DNA from: Haematobacter genomosp. 1
Lineage (GTDB): Bacteria; Pseudomonadota; Alphaproteobacteria; Rhodobacterales; Rhodobacteraceae
NCBI RefSeq assembly: GCF_002196855.1
Contig: NZ_NIPW01000016.1
Location: 1-54,477, forward strand
Direction: 5' to 3'
Length of the DNA: 54,477 nt
Shown here: positions 1-8,996 of the stretch, in pieces
Layout: the number at the start of each line of letters is the position of its first letter
Numbering within the stretch: the first letter of the stretch is position 1
The notes under the pieces: generated by a model
Told to the model about the DNA's origin: nothing
The model's input: only the letters and a program-made list of their open reading frames with translations
Databases searched by the model: none
Position numbers and translations under genes: made by a program

Positions 1-67
1 GGTCAAAAATCGAGGTGCCCTTAACGAGGTTTTCAGTACGTCTACCCAATTTCGGGAGTTCTCCATC

Positions 68-781
68 ATGCAGAAGCAGCTGGTTGCCGAAGGGCTTGGA
101 ACCTTCTGGCTGGTTTTTGGCGGTTGTGGCAGTGCCATCTTTGCCGCGGCGTTTCCCGGACTCGGGATCGGGTTCGCAGGCGTGGCTCTCGCTTTCGGGC
201 TGACCGTGCTGTCCATGGTCTATGCTGTCGGCTGGATCTCGGGCGGGCATTTCAACCCCGCGGTTTCTGTCGGGCTGGCGGTCGCGGGGCGATTTCCCTC
301 CGCCCATGTCGTGCCCTATGTCTTGGCGCAGCTTGCAGGGGCCATTCTCGCCGCCGCCGCACTCTATCTGATTGCAACGGGCAAGCCGGGCTTCGAGATC
401 GGCGGCTTTGCCGCAAACGGCTATGGCGACCATTCGCCCGGGGGCTACTCGATGATGTCGGCTTTCCTGATCGAAACGATCCTGACCGCCTTCTTTGTCA
501 TCATCATCCTTGGCGCGACCCATCCGCGTGCCCCCGCGGGCTTCGCCGGGATCGCGATCGGGCTGGCCCTGACGCTGATCCACCTGATCGCCATTCCGGT
601 GACCAACACATCGGTCAACCCGGCGCGCTCAACCAGCCAGGCGCTCTTTGCCGGGGGGTGGGCGCTTGGTCAGCTGTGGCTCTTCTGGCTGGCGCCTCTG
701 CTCGGCGCGGTGATCGGGGGCATGATCTGGCGGATGCTTGCCCATGACGGCCATGTGGCGACCGGTCAGCCCGCCGCCTGA
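68..781 (+). CDS. aqpZ: Aquaporin Z, water channel
   Basis: A 237-residue inner-membrane protein with six hydrophobic segments and both aquaporin NPA boxes, HFNPAVS (NPA at residues 63-65) and SVNPARS (NPA at 184-186). The residues lining the pore constriction read Phe43, His172, Thr181 and Arg187, the combination known from water-selective aquaporins rather than glycerol facilitators. Length matches the AqpZ family (about 230). The ATG is preceded by GGGAG at a suitable distance. It is followed by a terminator and is probably its own transcription unit, unrelated to the polysaccharide genes downstream. Passive water flux across the cytoplasmic membrane is the expected role. Confidence 0.95.
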   Translation: MQKQLVAEGLGTFWLVFGGCGSAIFAAAFPGLGIGFAGVALAFGLTVLSMVYAVGWISGGHFNPAVSVGLAVAGRFPSAHVVPYVLAQLAGAILAAAALYLIATGKPGFEIGGFAANGYGDHSPGGYSMMSAFLIETILTAFFVIIILGATHPRAPAGFAGIAIGLALTLIHLIAIPVTNTSVNPARSTSQALFAGGWALGQLWLFWLAPLLGAVIGGMIWRMLAHDGHVATGQPAA

Positions 782-821
782 CGGGCGACACGGGAAACGG
801 ATCTCCGGGAGTCTCCGGAGG

Positions 822-860
822 AAACAGCCCTGCCTCCGGGCCAGGGCTGTTTCTGTTTCA
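822..860 (+). terminator. Rho-independent terminator after aqpZ
   Basis: An 11-bp perfect stem (AAACAGCCCTG, 822-832, with CAGGGCTGTTT, 842-852) encloses a 9-nt loop and runs into a T-rich tail. It lies 40 bp past the aqpZ stop and separates this gene from the polysaccharide cluster. Confidence 0.8.
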
Positions 861-1012
861 CGCGGTCCGACGGTCTCCCTGCCGATTCACATCGCCCCGG
901 CCGCCGACCAGGAAACAGAGTTATTCTTTTATTTTTAAAAAATAAAATGTATTGCATTGCCTTTTGTGGCAATCAATCGACATTGTAACAGAGCCTCTTC
1001 CCGGAGCCTGAA

Positions 1013-1864
1013 ATGAATCTCTTGCCCTTTCCCACCTCCTCGGAGCGCGTCACCCCCCTGGCCAAAGCGCCTGCAGAAGTTTCCAGCAGCCATCTCCTGC
1101 CTGCCTTCGATACGCTGGCCCGTGTCATCCAGGAGAAATCGGCGGGGCGGCAGGTCATTTTCCTGCCCAATCCCGGCAACTTCGGGGATGGGCTGATCCG
1201 TCACGGGGCGAAGCGGTTCTTGTATGACTACCGGATTCCCCATACCGAAATTCATCTCGGCAAGGGATCGGCCCGCTATTTCCTGGCGCCCTATCTCGCC
1301 CGCAGGAACCGGTATCTCTTCATCTACTCGGGCGGGTCCGCCTGGGGGCACAACTATCGTCACGCTGGCGATATCTGTGCCTTTATTTCCTATTTCACAG
1401 ACAATCTCATCGTTTTACCCTCCACTTTATACCATCAGGCACCAAAAGTGCGGGGAACCCTGTTTCGCCGAGATGAATATGAGAGCAAGGAAGCCTGTCC
1501 GCGGTCGCTTTTCTGTCATGATATGGCGCTCTACCTGATGGCCAAGGGACTGAAGTACGATTTCGGCCCCCCGGAAACCCCTGTAGGCTACGCCTACCGG
1601 CGCGATCGGGAATCCTCTCATCGGTTCGAGAAGGCCGCGGGCAACATTGACATCAGCGCGCTTGGCAATCACATGTCCAACGGCGACGACTTCCTGCGCG
1701 AGATCGCCCGGTATGAAACAATCGTGACCGACCGGTTACATATCGGCATCGGTGCGGCGATCGTTGGACGCAAAGTGAAACTGTACAGCGGCAACGATTA
1801 CAAGATACGCGCGATCTATCGGACCAGCCTCACCCATGTTCCGAACATCGAATTTCTGGACTGA
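1013..1864 (+). CDS. Polysaccharide pyruvyl transferase family protein
   Basis: A 283-residue soluble protein with the layout of the polysaccharide pyruvyl transferase (ExoV/WcaK-like) family. It has an early glycine-rich segment (PNPGNFGDGLI, about residues 52-62), a second one (YSGGSAWG), a VLPST strand and a late TDRLHIGIGAAI segment that resembles the family's TDRLHG motif. Family members add ketal pyruvate to sugars of EPS or wall polymers, usually from phosphoenolpyruvate. The start is supported by CGGAG 6-10 nt upstream. A 150-bp AT-rich region precedes it and probably contains the promoter. The sugar substrate cannot be read from sequence; transferases of this fold with other donors are the alternative. 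Confidence 0.75.
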   Translation: MNLLPFPTSSERVTPLAKAPAEVSSSHLLPAFDTLARVIQEKSAGRQVIFLPNPGNFGDGLIRHGAKRFLYDYRIPHTEIHLGKGSARYFLAPYLARRNRYLFIYSGGSAWGHNYRHAGDICAFISYFTDNLIVLPSTLYHQAPKVRGTLFRRDEYESKEACPRSLFCHDMALYLMAKGLKYDFGPPETPVGYAYRRDRESSHRFEKAAGNIDISALGNHMSNGDDFLREIARYETIVTDRLHIGIGAAIVGRKVKLYSGNDYKIRAIYRTSLTHVPNIEFLD

Positions 1865-2014
1865 CCGCACGCCTTTCGCACAAGAGGCATGCAGACCGGA
1901 AATTTTTTGCTACGAGCTTGGCCTCCCGGTCACGTCTTATCTTGTAAAACATTATCATGTTGAAGATCATTGGTGGTGACTCCCTTGCCGTAGTACGAGT
2001 ACGAGGATCTCACC

Positions 2015-3109
2015 ATGAACTACTCCTGCGTGATTGCGACCCGGAACCGGCTGGAAGCGTTGAAGCTCAGCATACCGATGCTGCTCGGCCAGACCCGTCC
2101 GCCTCAGGACATCATTGTCGTTGATTCAAGTGATGATGAAGCGGCCGTCCGCAGCCTTGTCGAAGAGTTCGCGGCCGCGGCTCCCTTGCCTGTGCGCTAC
2201 ATCCGCAGCGGACCGGGCGCGGCAGCGCAGCGCAACCTCGGCCTGCGCCATGTCACCGGCGAAGTCGTGCTGTTTCCCGATGACGATTCCCTTCTCTATC
2301 CCGATGCGATGGATCACATCATGCGGGTCTATGAGCGGGATACCGAGGGTTTGATCGGGGGGGTCTGCGCGGCGGAAGCCCATGCCCCTCATGAAAGCGC
2401 CGGCATCGCCGGGGCCAGCGACCGCCCCGGCTACCGCCGCCGGCGGAGCGATGCGATGTCCCTTGCCCTTCTGCCCCTCCGGCGGCGGATGGAGGACCGG
2501 CTGATCCCCGACCCTTTCCTGACCCTTGCCGCGCAGAAACTTGCGCGCCTGCGGCAGCCGGACTGGCTGGAAGAGGTGCAGGCGATCCATGTTCCCTACA
2601 TGACCGGCTTCCGCATGTCCTTCCGGACAGAGGTGATCCGTGCCCTGCAGTTCGATGAAGGGCTGGGCCGTTACGCGCTGTTCGAGGATATCGACGCCTC
2701 CCTGCGGACGCTCGACAATTTTTGCGTCGTGGCTGCGACGCAGGCGTTCATCTATCACCACAAGGCCCCCGAACGGCGGGACGCGGGGCGGGCGATGGGG
2801 GTCATGCATATCCTCAACCGCGCCTATGTGCTGGCGAAGGACAGGTCCGACAATCCGCGGGAATGGGCACGGATACAATCGGAAGCCCGGCGCTTTGCCG
2901 GCTACAAGACCCTGCTCTACCGGCTGCGGGCGAAATCCACCTTCGCGCGGGATCGCTTGCGCGGTGCGGAACTCGCCTCCGCCGACCAGCAGAAACTCTT
3001 CAACGCACCGCGGCACGAACTGGCCGCGACCTATGCCCGCGTGAAGGAGTTTTGCTTGCGGAGCCCCGTGCGGGAAAGCTCCGGGCCACAGGCCACTTCC
3101 ACCTCCTGA
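2015..3109 (+). CDS. Glycosyltransferase family 2
   Basis: A 364-residue GT-A fold glycosyltransferase. It opens with a nucleotide-binding strand (CVIATRNR), then IVVDSSDD. The metal-binding acidic cluster FPDDDS has its aspartates at about residues 89-91. A later FEDID segment (about residue 223) fits the catalytic acid region. There is no membrane anchor, so it should act at the cytoplasmic face on lipid-linked sugars. An insertion between the DDD motif and the ED region, rich in Arg and Ala, makes it longer than the usual 250-330 residues. GAGGA sits 8 nt before the ATG. The 150-bp leader upstream is AT-rich. Donor and acceptor are unknown. Confidence 0.85.
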   Translation: MNYSCVIATRNRLEALKLSIPMLLGQTRPPQDIIVVDSSDDEAAVRSLVEEFAAAAPLPVRYIRSGPGAAAQRNLGLRHVTGEVVLFPDDDSLLYPDAMDHIMRVYERDTEGLIGGVCAAEAHAPHESAGIAGASDRPGYRRRRSDAMSLALLPLRRRMEDRLIPDPFLTLAAQKLARLRQPDWLEEVQAIHVPYMTGFRMSFRTEVIRALQFDEGLGRYALFEDIDASLRTLDNFCVVAATQAFIYHHKAPERRDAGRAMGVMHILNRAYVLAKDRSDNPREWARIQSEARRFAGYKTLLYRLRAKSTFARDRLRGAELASADQQKLFNAPRHELAATYARVKEFCLRSPVRESSGPQATSTS

Positions 3110-3271
3110 ATTGCCTTGAGCGCCCGTCCGGCGGGCGACGGGTCACCGGAAATATCGGATGGCGGCAGGAGCAGAAACCAGCCGCCATGATCCGCCCCGA
3201 CATTCCCGCGCTTGACCCAAACCGCCAAGACTGGAAGGCTCCAGCCAGGGTCTGCCCCCAGGAGGCGCGTC

Positions 3272-5611
3272 GTGGCCGTTCCGAACTTCGTCCCCTCGCC
3301 GGTGCAGGGCATCTCCGGTCCCGGTCCCTATGCTATCCCGCATCCCTATGAGGCGGGGGATATCGGGGTGCTGGTCCTGCATCACGATACACGGATCGAA
3401 CTGTCGGAGGCGGAGTTCCGGCTGATCCCGCCCGCTTCCTCTACGACGGGGGAGCTTTTGCTCGCGCCCGAAACGGCGGATCGGCTGGCAGGCGGTCTGC
3501 TTCTGCCCTTCCGGCAGAGCCAGCTTGCGCAGGGCTGGAGGCGGAGCGGGGGGCGGCACGGGCTGGAGGCACAGCTCGACCTCATCGTGCGGGCCTTGCA
3601 GGACCAGACGCGGAGGCTGGATGCGGCGCTCAGGCTCGACATGCCGGTGGCGCCGCTCCATCCGCAGCCGGGGCGCCCGCTGGTGGGGACGGAGACGGGC
3701 GGGCTCGACTGGGGCCGGACCACGGTGGAGACGGCGGAGACCGCTGCCGCGATGCTGGAGCAGGCGGGCCTGATCGCCACGCCCATGCCCTGGCCCGGCA
3801 AGGCGGAGTTCCTCTCCGCGCCCCTCAATCCCGCAACCCGCCTCGCCCGGGTCATGGGGGACGGGCTGGAACTGGTTTACCGGCGCGACCCGGCGGGCGC
3901 CACGCGCCATGAGGATGGCAGCCGCTGGCGGCTCCTCTCGGGGGCGCATTACCCCGATGTGGCCAGCCTCCGCGCGGCGCGGCATCCGTTCGATCCGGGC
4001 GACAGGCTGCGGGCCGGGAGCTTCGGCTATGTCACCTTGGCCGCAGACCGGACGGCCGCCCCCGACCTGGTCACAGCGGGGGGAACGGCGCTGGCGGTGG
4101 AGCCGGACCGGGATGGCTACGTGGATCTCGACGCCTTCGGGGCAGCGGGCGACGGGCGGACGGATGACAGCGCGGCCCTGACACGCGCCATCGCCCGCGG
4201 CAAGGTGCGCCTCGGGCCGCATACCTATGCGGTCAACGAGATCCAGCCCGTCACCGGCATGCGCATCGAAGGCCCGGGGGGAGAGCTTCAGGCGGGGCGC
4301 TATGGCCTCGTCTGCACGGTAAAAGGGGGGGCCATCTTCCGTGACCGGGATGAAAAACCGATCTATGCGGCGGTTCTGGAGGGCTTCTTTGCACAGGCGG
4401 CCGCCCCCGGCGTGATCTTCTACGACAGCCCCGCGCAGAAGAAATACACCGGCGGCTTCCGCATCCGTCGTCTGGAGATATCGAACGAATTCCAGCTCCT
4501 CTTCCGTTGCGTGCCGATCTACTGGTCGATCGACGACTGCCGCTTCGGCTTCTTCGGGGGAAGGCAGGGAGGCGGGCAGGCGTTCAGGGTTTTCGAGGCA
4601 TGGTCCGACTCGACCGGCTGCCCCGTAAACCTGAACAAGGTCACGAACACCACTCACTACCACTGCGCCGCGGATAAGGATTTCCCGGCGGCCTATATAT
4701 TGCGCTGCGGGGCGAGCTGGACATTCGAGAACTGTTCGGCCGAACAGTTCAGCTGCGCGGTCGTGGAGGCGAGGAGCTTCTCCACCGTCCAGTGGCTGGG
4801 AGGATGGATCGAACATATCGACTATCCCGTGGTCTTTCGCGCAACGATAGACAAAGGCGCCCCCTATGTCCTGAACGGCACCCCGCTTGCCGTCGAGGGG
4901 ACAAAGTTCTTCATCGGCAATGAAACCTGCCGTCATCTGGTGGATAACAGGAACGGCCTGGTTACCCTGCGCAACCTGAATATCCTGGGCCAGGCGGCCG
5001 GGTTCCGGGCCGTGACGAACCCCTGGCAGGTCGCGCTCTTTCGCGGCAACTACATCGGGCGAAATCCCGCTTTCGATACAGCTCTCGTGGAGCAGGGCCA
5101 GCTTCGCACCGGCAGGCTGTCCCCCTGGCGAAACGGCATCCCGCCCGAGCGTCTCACATCCCTTTCCAGAACCCTGCGCCTTTCCCCCCGGGTATCCGGC
5201 CTGACCGGCGAGCAGACAAGCCTTCTGCATCTCGCCGGTGGTTCGGCCAGTCAGGCGGTGACGCTGGAAGTGCCGCTCCAGATCCTTGCGCCCCTGGACG
5301 CAGGCTATGTGACGATGGCCGCCATCGGCGCGTGGAATGGTTCAGGACAGGGACGGCTGGTGCGCGCCGCCTACTGGGCGAATGCGGATCCCGCCTCTGC
5401 CCAGGCGGCGGCGACCGCCGCTCCCGAGCAGGGCATCACCCGGAGCGATACCGGTCTCGGGATCACCCGGCTGACATGCTTCGTTCCGCATGAGGTGTCC
5501 TCCTTCCACATCGGCCTCGTGTTCGAAACGTCCCGCGATGAGGAGTTTCTTCTGGAAGGCATGCATCTTCTGGTCGGCGATGCGGTCTGCAACTATCCCT
5601 TCTTCGCCTGA
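3272..5611 (+). CDS. Phage tailspike-like protein with beta-helix domain
   Basis: A 779-residue protein with two recognisable parts. The N-terminal 130 residues have the pattern of phage tail-fibre or tailspike adaptors: an aromatic-rich PYAIPHPYEAGDIGVLV stretch, then a TTGELLL strand, a Gln/Leu-rich helix and a short basic tail. From about residue 283 a DLDAFGAAGDGRTDDSAAL segment matches the signature of pectate-lyase-like right-handed beta-helices, and the rest is strand-rich. No signal peptide is seen. The GTG start is chosen because AGGAGG lies 6 nt before it; an in-frame TTG at 3212 would add 20 residues. No other phage gene is nearby. In phages such proteins bind or cleave surface polysaccharide; here it may modify or trim the EPS. 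Substrate and activity are unknown. Confidence 0.65.
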   Translation: MAVPNFVPSPVQGISGPGPYAIPHPYEAGDIGVLVLHHDTRIELSEAEFRLIPPASSTTGELLLAPETADRLAGGLLLPFRQSQLAQGWRRSGGRHGLEAQLDLIVRALQDQTRRLDAALRLDMPVAPLHPQPGRPLVGTETGGLDWGRTTVETAETAAAMLEQAGLIATPMPWPGKAEFLSAPLNPATRLARVMGDGLELVYRRDPAGATRHEDGSRWRLLSGAHYPDVASLRAARHPFDPGDRLRAGSFGYVTLAADRTAAPDLVTAGGTALAVEPDRDGYVDLDAFGAAGDGRTDDSAALTRAIARGKVRLGPHTYAVNEIQPVTGMRIEGPGGELQAGRYGLVCTVKGGAIFRDRDEKPIYAAVLEGFFAQAAAPGVIFYDSPAQKKYTGGFRIRRLEISNEFQLLFRCVPIYWSIDDCRFGFFGGRQGGGQAFRVFEAWSDSTGCPVNLNKVTNTTHYHCAADKDFPAAYILRCGASWTFENCSAEQFSCAVVEARSFSTVQWLGGWIEHIDYPVVFRATIDKGAPYVLNGTPLAVEGTKFFIGNETCRHLVDNRNGLVTLRNLNILGQAAGFRAVTNPWQVALFRGNYIGRNPAFDTALVEQGQLRTGRLSPWRNGIPPERLTSLSRTLRLSPRVSGLTGEQTSLLHLAGGSASQAVTLEVPLQILAPLDAGYVTMAAIGAWNGSGQGRLVRAAYWANADPASAQAAATAAPEQGITRSDTGLGITRLTCFVPHEVSSFHIGLVFETSRDEEFLLEGMHLLVGDAVCNYPFFA

Positions 5612-5644
5612 AGCGAAGCGGTTGCGCCTGAAGCGAAGCGGTTG
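5605..5644 (+). repeat. 20-bp tandem duplication at gene end
   Basis: Two perfect adjacent copies of CGCCTGAAGCGAAGCGGTTG (5605-5624 and 5625-5644). The first copy contains the stop codon of the tailspike-like gene, so the second is extra 3' sequence. Each copy has hairpin potential (CTTCGC with GCGAAG). Replication slippage is the simplest origin. Confidence 0.8.
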
Positions 5645-5666
5645 CGAAGGCGGCGAGAGCGGCATT

Positions 5667-6446
5667 ATGGAGGGTCCGGGGCAGGTTCTGCCCGGCAGCG
5701 CAACCGGAGCCGACCCTGTGACGCCTTCTCCTCCCCTCCTGCTGACATCGGCCATCCATGTCTCTGCGCCCCTGACCAACCTGACCGATGCGAAACAGCG
5801 CCTTGATGCCCATCTCGACAGTCTGGCGGAATGGAGCAGGACGCCGGGTGTAGAGGAAATCGTGATCTGCGACGGTTCGGGTTACGATCTGGAGCCGCAT
5901 CTCGCTCCCCTGCGCCAGGCCCATCCCCATATGCGGTATGAAGCCCTTTCCTTTCGCAACGATCAGGAAATGGTTGCCCGGCGAGGGAAGGGCTATGGCG
6001 AGGGCGAGATCGTCCTTCATGCCCTCGGCCACAGCAGGATCCTGCAAAACAGCCCCGCTTTCGCCAAATGCACGGGGAAGCTGTGGCTCAGTAACTTTTC
6101 CGCCTGTCTTCGGGGGTGGAATGGGCAGGCTGGCTTCAATCTCTGGGGCCGCACCCGGATCGACAGCATCGATACGCGCTTCTATCTTGTCGCGCGCGAT
6201 TTCTTCGACCGCCATCTTCGCGATCGCTACCGCGATGTCGACGATCCGGCGGGATATTACCTGGAGCACAGCTATCGCGACGGGTTGGAGGGCCTTCTTC
6301 CCCGCAGCTATGTGATGTGGCCCGCCCCGCGCCTGCAAGGCGTGTCGGGTTCCTCAGGGCAGGGCCTGCCGCCCCAGGGGGTCGGCAGGCGGATGAGGAA
6401 TGACTTGCGCAACCTTGCCTTTCGCGCGGGAATCCTGCCGCTCTAG
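5667..6446 (+). CDS. Putative polysaccharide biosynthesis protein, uncharacterised family
   Basis: A 259-residue protein without membrane segments. Landmarks are LTSAIHV near the start, VEEIVICDGSG in the middle of a strand, GKGYGEGEI about residue 108, and CTGKLWLSNF. The ICDGSG and GKGYGEGE elements recall a glycosyltransferase-like family common in capsule loci, in which the first would hold a sugar nucleotide, but I cannot name the family with certainty. ATG 5667 is used; an in-frame GTG at 5718 with GGAG upstream is an equally good start. It follows the tailspike-like gene by 55 bp and is probably co-transcribed with it. A role in adding or modifying a sugar is inferred mainly from context. 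Confidence 0.5.
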   Translation: MEGPGQVLPGSATGADPVTPSPPLLLTSAIHVSAPLTNLTDAKQRLDAHLDSLAEWSRTPGVEEIVICDGSGYDLEPHLAPLRQAHPHMRYEALSFRNDQEMVARRGKGYGEGEIVLHALGHSRILQNSPAFAKCTGKLWLSNFSACLRGWNGQAGFNLWGRTRIDSIDTRFYLVARDFFDRHLRDRYRDVDDPAGYYLEHSYRDGLEGLLPRSYVMWPAPRLQGVSGSSGQGLPPQGVGRRMRNDLRNLAFRAGILPL

Positions 6447-6778
6447 CCTTGGGAGCACAGGCGGGCATTGCCTATCCCTTCGCCAGATTTTATTCCCATC
6501 CCGGTGCGCGAGACGGTGGCCCTCCGAGCCGCCCATCTCCCGACCGGAGAGCTTATGGACCTGCATCATCCCCAACCGCGACCCCTTTTCTCCGACCGGG
6601 AGGGTGCAAGCAGCCTCGGTTCCGCAATCCCCCCCGTGCTTGCCGGCAAGGGGACAGTCCATGACACGTCCCATGCGCGGGACTGCGGTACGGAAAGAGG
6701 CCCCCTGAGCGGCTCCGCGACCCTGTCCCGCCCTGACGGGATCCCTGCCGATCTGCGCCCCGGGAACCAGCATCTGTC
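6447..6778. other. 332-bp gap without a gene
   Basis: Lies between two plus-strand EPS genes. Several short open frames cross it but none has family features. A small frame (ATG at 6661, 15 codons) follows a good AAGGGG ribosome site, and CAGTCC/GGACTG could pair around it. I see no convincing promoter or terminator. Confidence 0.4.
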
Positions 6779-8065
6779 ATGACGGAAGCCCGCTTCAACC
6801 TGAGGAAGAATGTCCTCCATCAGGCGTTCTCCTTCGCCGTCAGCCTGGCTCTCACCTTCCTGACCTACCGCATCCTGATCGAGCGCAGCGGGATCGAGGC
6901 TGTCGGAACCTGGTCTCTCCTGCTTGCCTGGACCTCGCTGATCCGGCTTGGCGATCTGGGCCTTGCCACGGCCACGTTGAGGTTCGTGGCACGGCATGAT
7001 CTGGATCATGAGCAGGAAGTCATCCGGGATACGATCGAAACGGGGATACTTTCCAACAGCGCCATCTTCGGACTGCTGAATCTTCTTGGCTGGCTCATCC
7101 TGACATGGGCCCTGCCTTATCTTGTCTCGGCCGATCATCTGGCGGAGGGGGAAGCGCTGCTTCCCTGGCTGTTTCTTCTGTCTTTTCTGAGCAACCTGTC
7201 CTGGATCGTTCTGGGCAGTCTTCAGGGCCTTCATGCCGGCTATGTGGCGGCCCGGCTTTCCGTGGCGGGAAACATCCTGCAGCTTCTGTTGGCGCTCCTG
7301 CTCATTCCGGCCTTCAGCCTGCTGGGACTGGCCTGGGCCCAGATCGCGATGCACCTCGCCCTGGCGATTGTCGGGTGGCTTCTGCTGCATCACTGGGTGC
7401 CTTCCGCCGGGTGGGTGCCGTATCACTTCAACCGCGAGCGGTTCCGCGAGATGCTCGGCTACAGCCTGCGCGCTCAGGTGGCGAGCACGCTGTCCAACTT
7501 CTTCGAGCCTGCCACGAAACTGCTCGTCAGCCTGTTCGGCGACGCCGCGCTTCAGGGGATCTACGAACTGGCCTACAAGACGGTCATGCTGCCCCGCTCC
7601 GTCGTGATGGCCAGCATTCAGGCCTCCATGCCCGCGTTCAGCTATCAGACCAAGACCGATCCGGAAGCAAGCCGTGCCCTCTATCGCCGTATCCTGCGCC
7701 GCACCGCGCAGGTGACAGTCGCGGTCGGCGTGGCGATCTGCCTCGGTGCACCGGTTGCCTCCTGGCTCTGGCTCGGGCACGTGGATCTGCGCTACTGGGC
7801 GTTCACGGTGATCCTGACCCTGGGGATCCTCACAGCCCTCCTCAATGCGCCGGGCGCATCGATAGGCTTCGTGACGGGAAATCTCCGCCACAATATCTGG
7901 ACGGCCCTTGCCACCCTTGCCCTGACCTTCGCGATGGGGTTCGTGATCGGGCAAATCTTCGGGCCCTACGGCACGGTGGCGGCCATTTCCGCAGGAACGG
8001 GCCTGGGCAGTATCATCCTCAGACGGATGAACGAGCGCTTCCTGCACCAGCAGGCACCAACGTGA
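6779..8065 (+). CDS. Oligosaccharide flippase, Wzx type
   Basis: A 428-residue polytopic membrane protein with about twelve hydrophobic segments and the organisation of the MOP/Wzx polysaccharide translocase group. It has a conserved early Arg-rich loop (LRKNVLHQ), GLATATLRFVA after helix 2, and paired helices toward the end. Such proteins flip undecaprenyl-linked repeat units from the cytoplasmic to the periplasmic side. It sits between glycosyltransferase genes, as expected for a Wzx/Wzy pathway. A candidate polymerase lies at 14.2 kb and the Wza/Wzc export apparatus at 18-22 kb. A second flippase is at 51.4 kb, so the two probably serve different polymers. Confidence 0.85.
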   Translation: MTEARFNLRKNVLHQAFSFAVSLALTFLTYRILIERSGIEAVGTWSLLLAWTSLIRLGDLGLATATLRFVARHDLDHEQEVIRDTIETGILSNSAIFGLLNLLGWLILTWALPYLVSADHLAEGEALLPWLFLLSFLSNLSWIVLGSLQGLHAGYVAARLSVAGNILQLLLALLLIPAFSLLGLAWAQIAMHLALAIVGWLLLHHWVPSAGWVPYHFNRERFREMLGYSLRAQVASTLSNFFEPATKLLVSLFGDAALQGIYELAYKTVMLPRSVVMASIQASMPAFSYQTKTDPEASRALYRRILRRTAQVTVAVGVAICLGAPVASWLWLGHVDLRYWAFTVILTLGILTALLNAPGASIGFVTGNLRHNIWTALATLALTFAMGFVIGQIFGPYGTVAAISAGTGLGSIILRRMNERFLHQQAPT

Positions 8066-8119
8066 TCCTCCGCCTCTGCTCCCTTTCCGTTTCGATCTCC
8101 GGCCTGTAGGTAATCCCTC

Positions 8120-8950
8120 ATGAGACTTGCCATCCTGTGCGCCAGCTTCAATCGTGTTGCCGTCACGCTCCAGGGCCTTGAAAGCCTGCGGAACGCGCTC
8201 GCCTCCGCACCGGGGTTGGAGTGGAAGATATACCTGCTCGACGATGCCTCTCCCGACGGAACGGCGGAAGCGGTTCGCACCCGCTTTCCGGATGTGCGGG
8301 TCATAGAGGGAACGGGAAACCTCTTCTGGAACCAGGGGATGCGCCGCGCCCAGGCCGCCGCCCGGGAAGAGGGGCCGTGGGATGCCTATCTGCTCTACAA
8401 TGATGATTCCGTACTGATCCGGGAGGCGGTGGTCGATTTCATTTCCCGTTATGACGCTTACAATCGCGAAGCTCCGACGGCCTGTGTCGGCTCCTTCCTC
8501 GACCCCGATAGCCGGGAGCCGACATACAGCGGCTACGCCCGGAAATCGCGGCATTTCCCCCTGACCGTCGCGCCGGTCTTTCCCAAGGGCCAGGACATCG
8601 CCTGCGACACGTTCAACGGCAACTTCGTCATGGTGCCCGGGGTCGCGTTCGAGGCGCTCGGGGGGCTCAGCCCAAGCTACAACCACACCTATGGCGATAT
8701 CGACCTGGGTTACGGGCTTGGCCGGAACGGCGTGCGCCGTATCGTGATCGGCAATCCGGTCGGATATGCGAGCCGCAATCCCCCGGCGGATCTTTCGACC
8801 CTTTCGAAACGCTGGAAGAAACATTTCGGGGGGCCGGACAGCTGGCGGCAACATGCAGCCTTCTACCGGCGAAACACCGGGTCCGCGCTCTGGCCGGCCG
8901 TCATGACGCTCGGCCTTGCCGCCCGGGTGAAACGCGCGCTTCTGGGATGA
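8120..8950 (+). CDS. Glycosyltransferase family 2
   Basis: A 276-residue GT-A type enzyme. It shows LAILCASFNR, the LLDDASPDGT nucleotide-binding segment and LLYNDDS, the likely DxD-equivalent, at about residues 91-97. A Gly-rich acceptor region follows (GNFVMVPG), then GDIDLGYGLG, which resembles the ED/D catalytic end. The NLFWNQGMRRA stretch is typical of GT2 enzymes related to rhamnosyltransferases. No membrane anchor. It ends 46 bp from a convergent glycosyltransferase, with a strong hairpin between them. Substrate unknown. Confidence 0.85.
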   Translation: MRLAILCASFNRVAVTLQGLESLRNALASAPGLEWKIYLLDDASPDGTAEAVRTRFPDVRVIEGTGNLFWNQGMRRAQAAAREEGPWDAYLLYNDDSVLIREAVVDFISRYDAYNREAPTACVGSFLDPDSREPTYSGYARKSRHFPLTVAPVFPKGQDIACDTFNGNFVMVPGVAFEALGGLSPSYNHTYGDIDLGYGLGRNGVRRIVIGNPVGYASRNPPADLSTLSKRWKKHFGGPDSWRQHAAFYRRNTGSALWPAVMTLGLAARVKRALLG

Positions 8951-8967
8951 TCTTCACGGCTTCTGCC

Positions 8968-8991
8968 CGGCTCCCCCGCGGGGCGGAGCCG
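8968..8991. terminator. Hairpin between convergent genes
   Basis: CGGCTCC (8968-8974) pairs with GGAGCCG (8985-8991), with a GC-rich interior that can extend the stem. It occupies most of the 46-bp gap between two convergent genes and could stop transcription from both sides, though no T-run follows. Confidence 0.5.
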
Positions 8992-8996
8992 TCAGC

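Noticed and set aside
3143..5230. A 695-codon minus-strand open frame opposite the tailspike-like gene
   Set aside because: No recognisable domain; the plus strand has a perfect ribosome site and fold motifs.
3272..5611. A prophage at 3-6 kb
   Set aside because: Only one tailspike-like gene; no structural, packaging, lysis or integrase genes are nearby.
6661..6708. A 15-codon leader peptide before the flippase
   Set aside because: It has a fair ribosome site but no typical attenuator arrangement or conserved codon run, and chance is likely in a GC-rich gap.
6566..8854. A 762-codon minus-strand open frame opposite the flippase
   Set aside because: Charged, low-complexity translation over a gene with clear membrane topology on the other strand.
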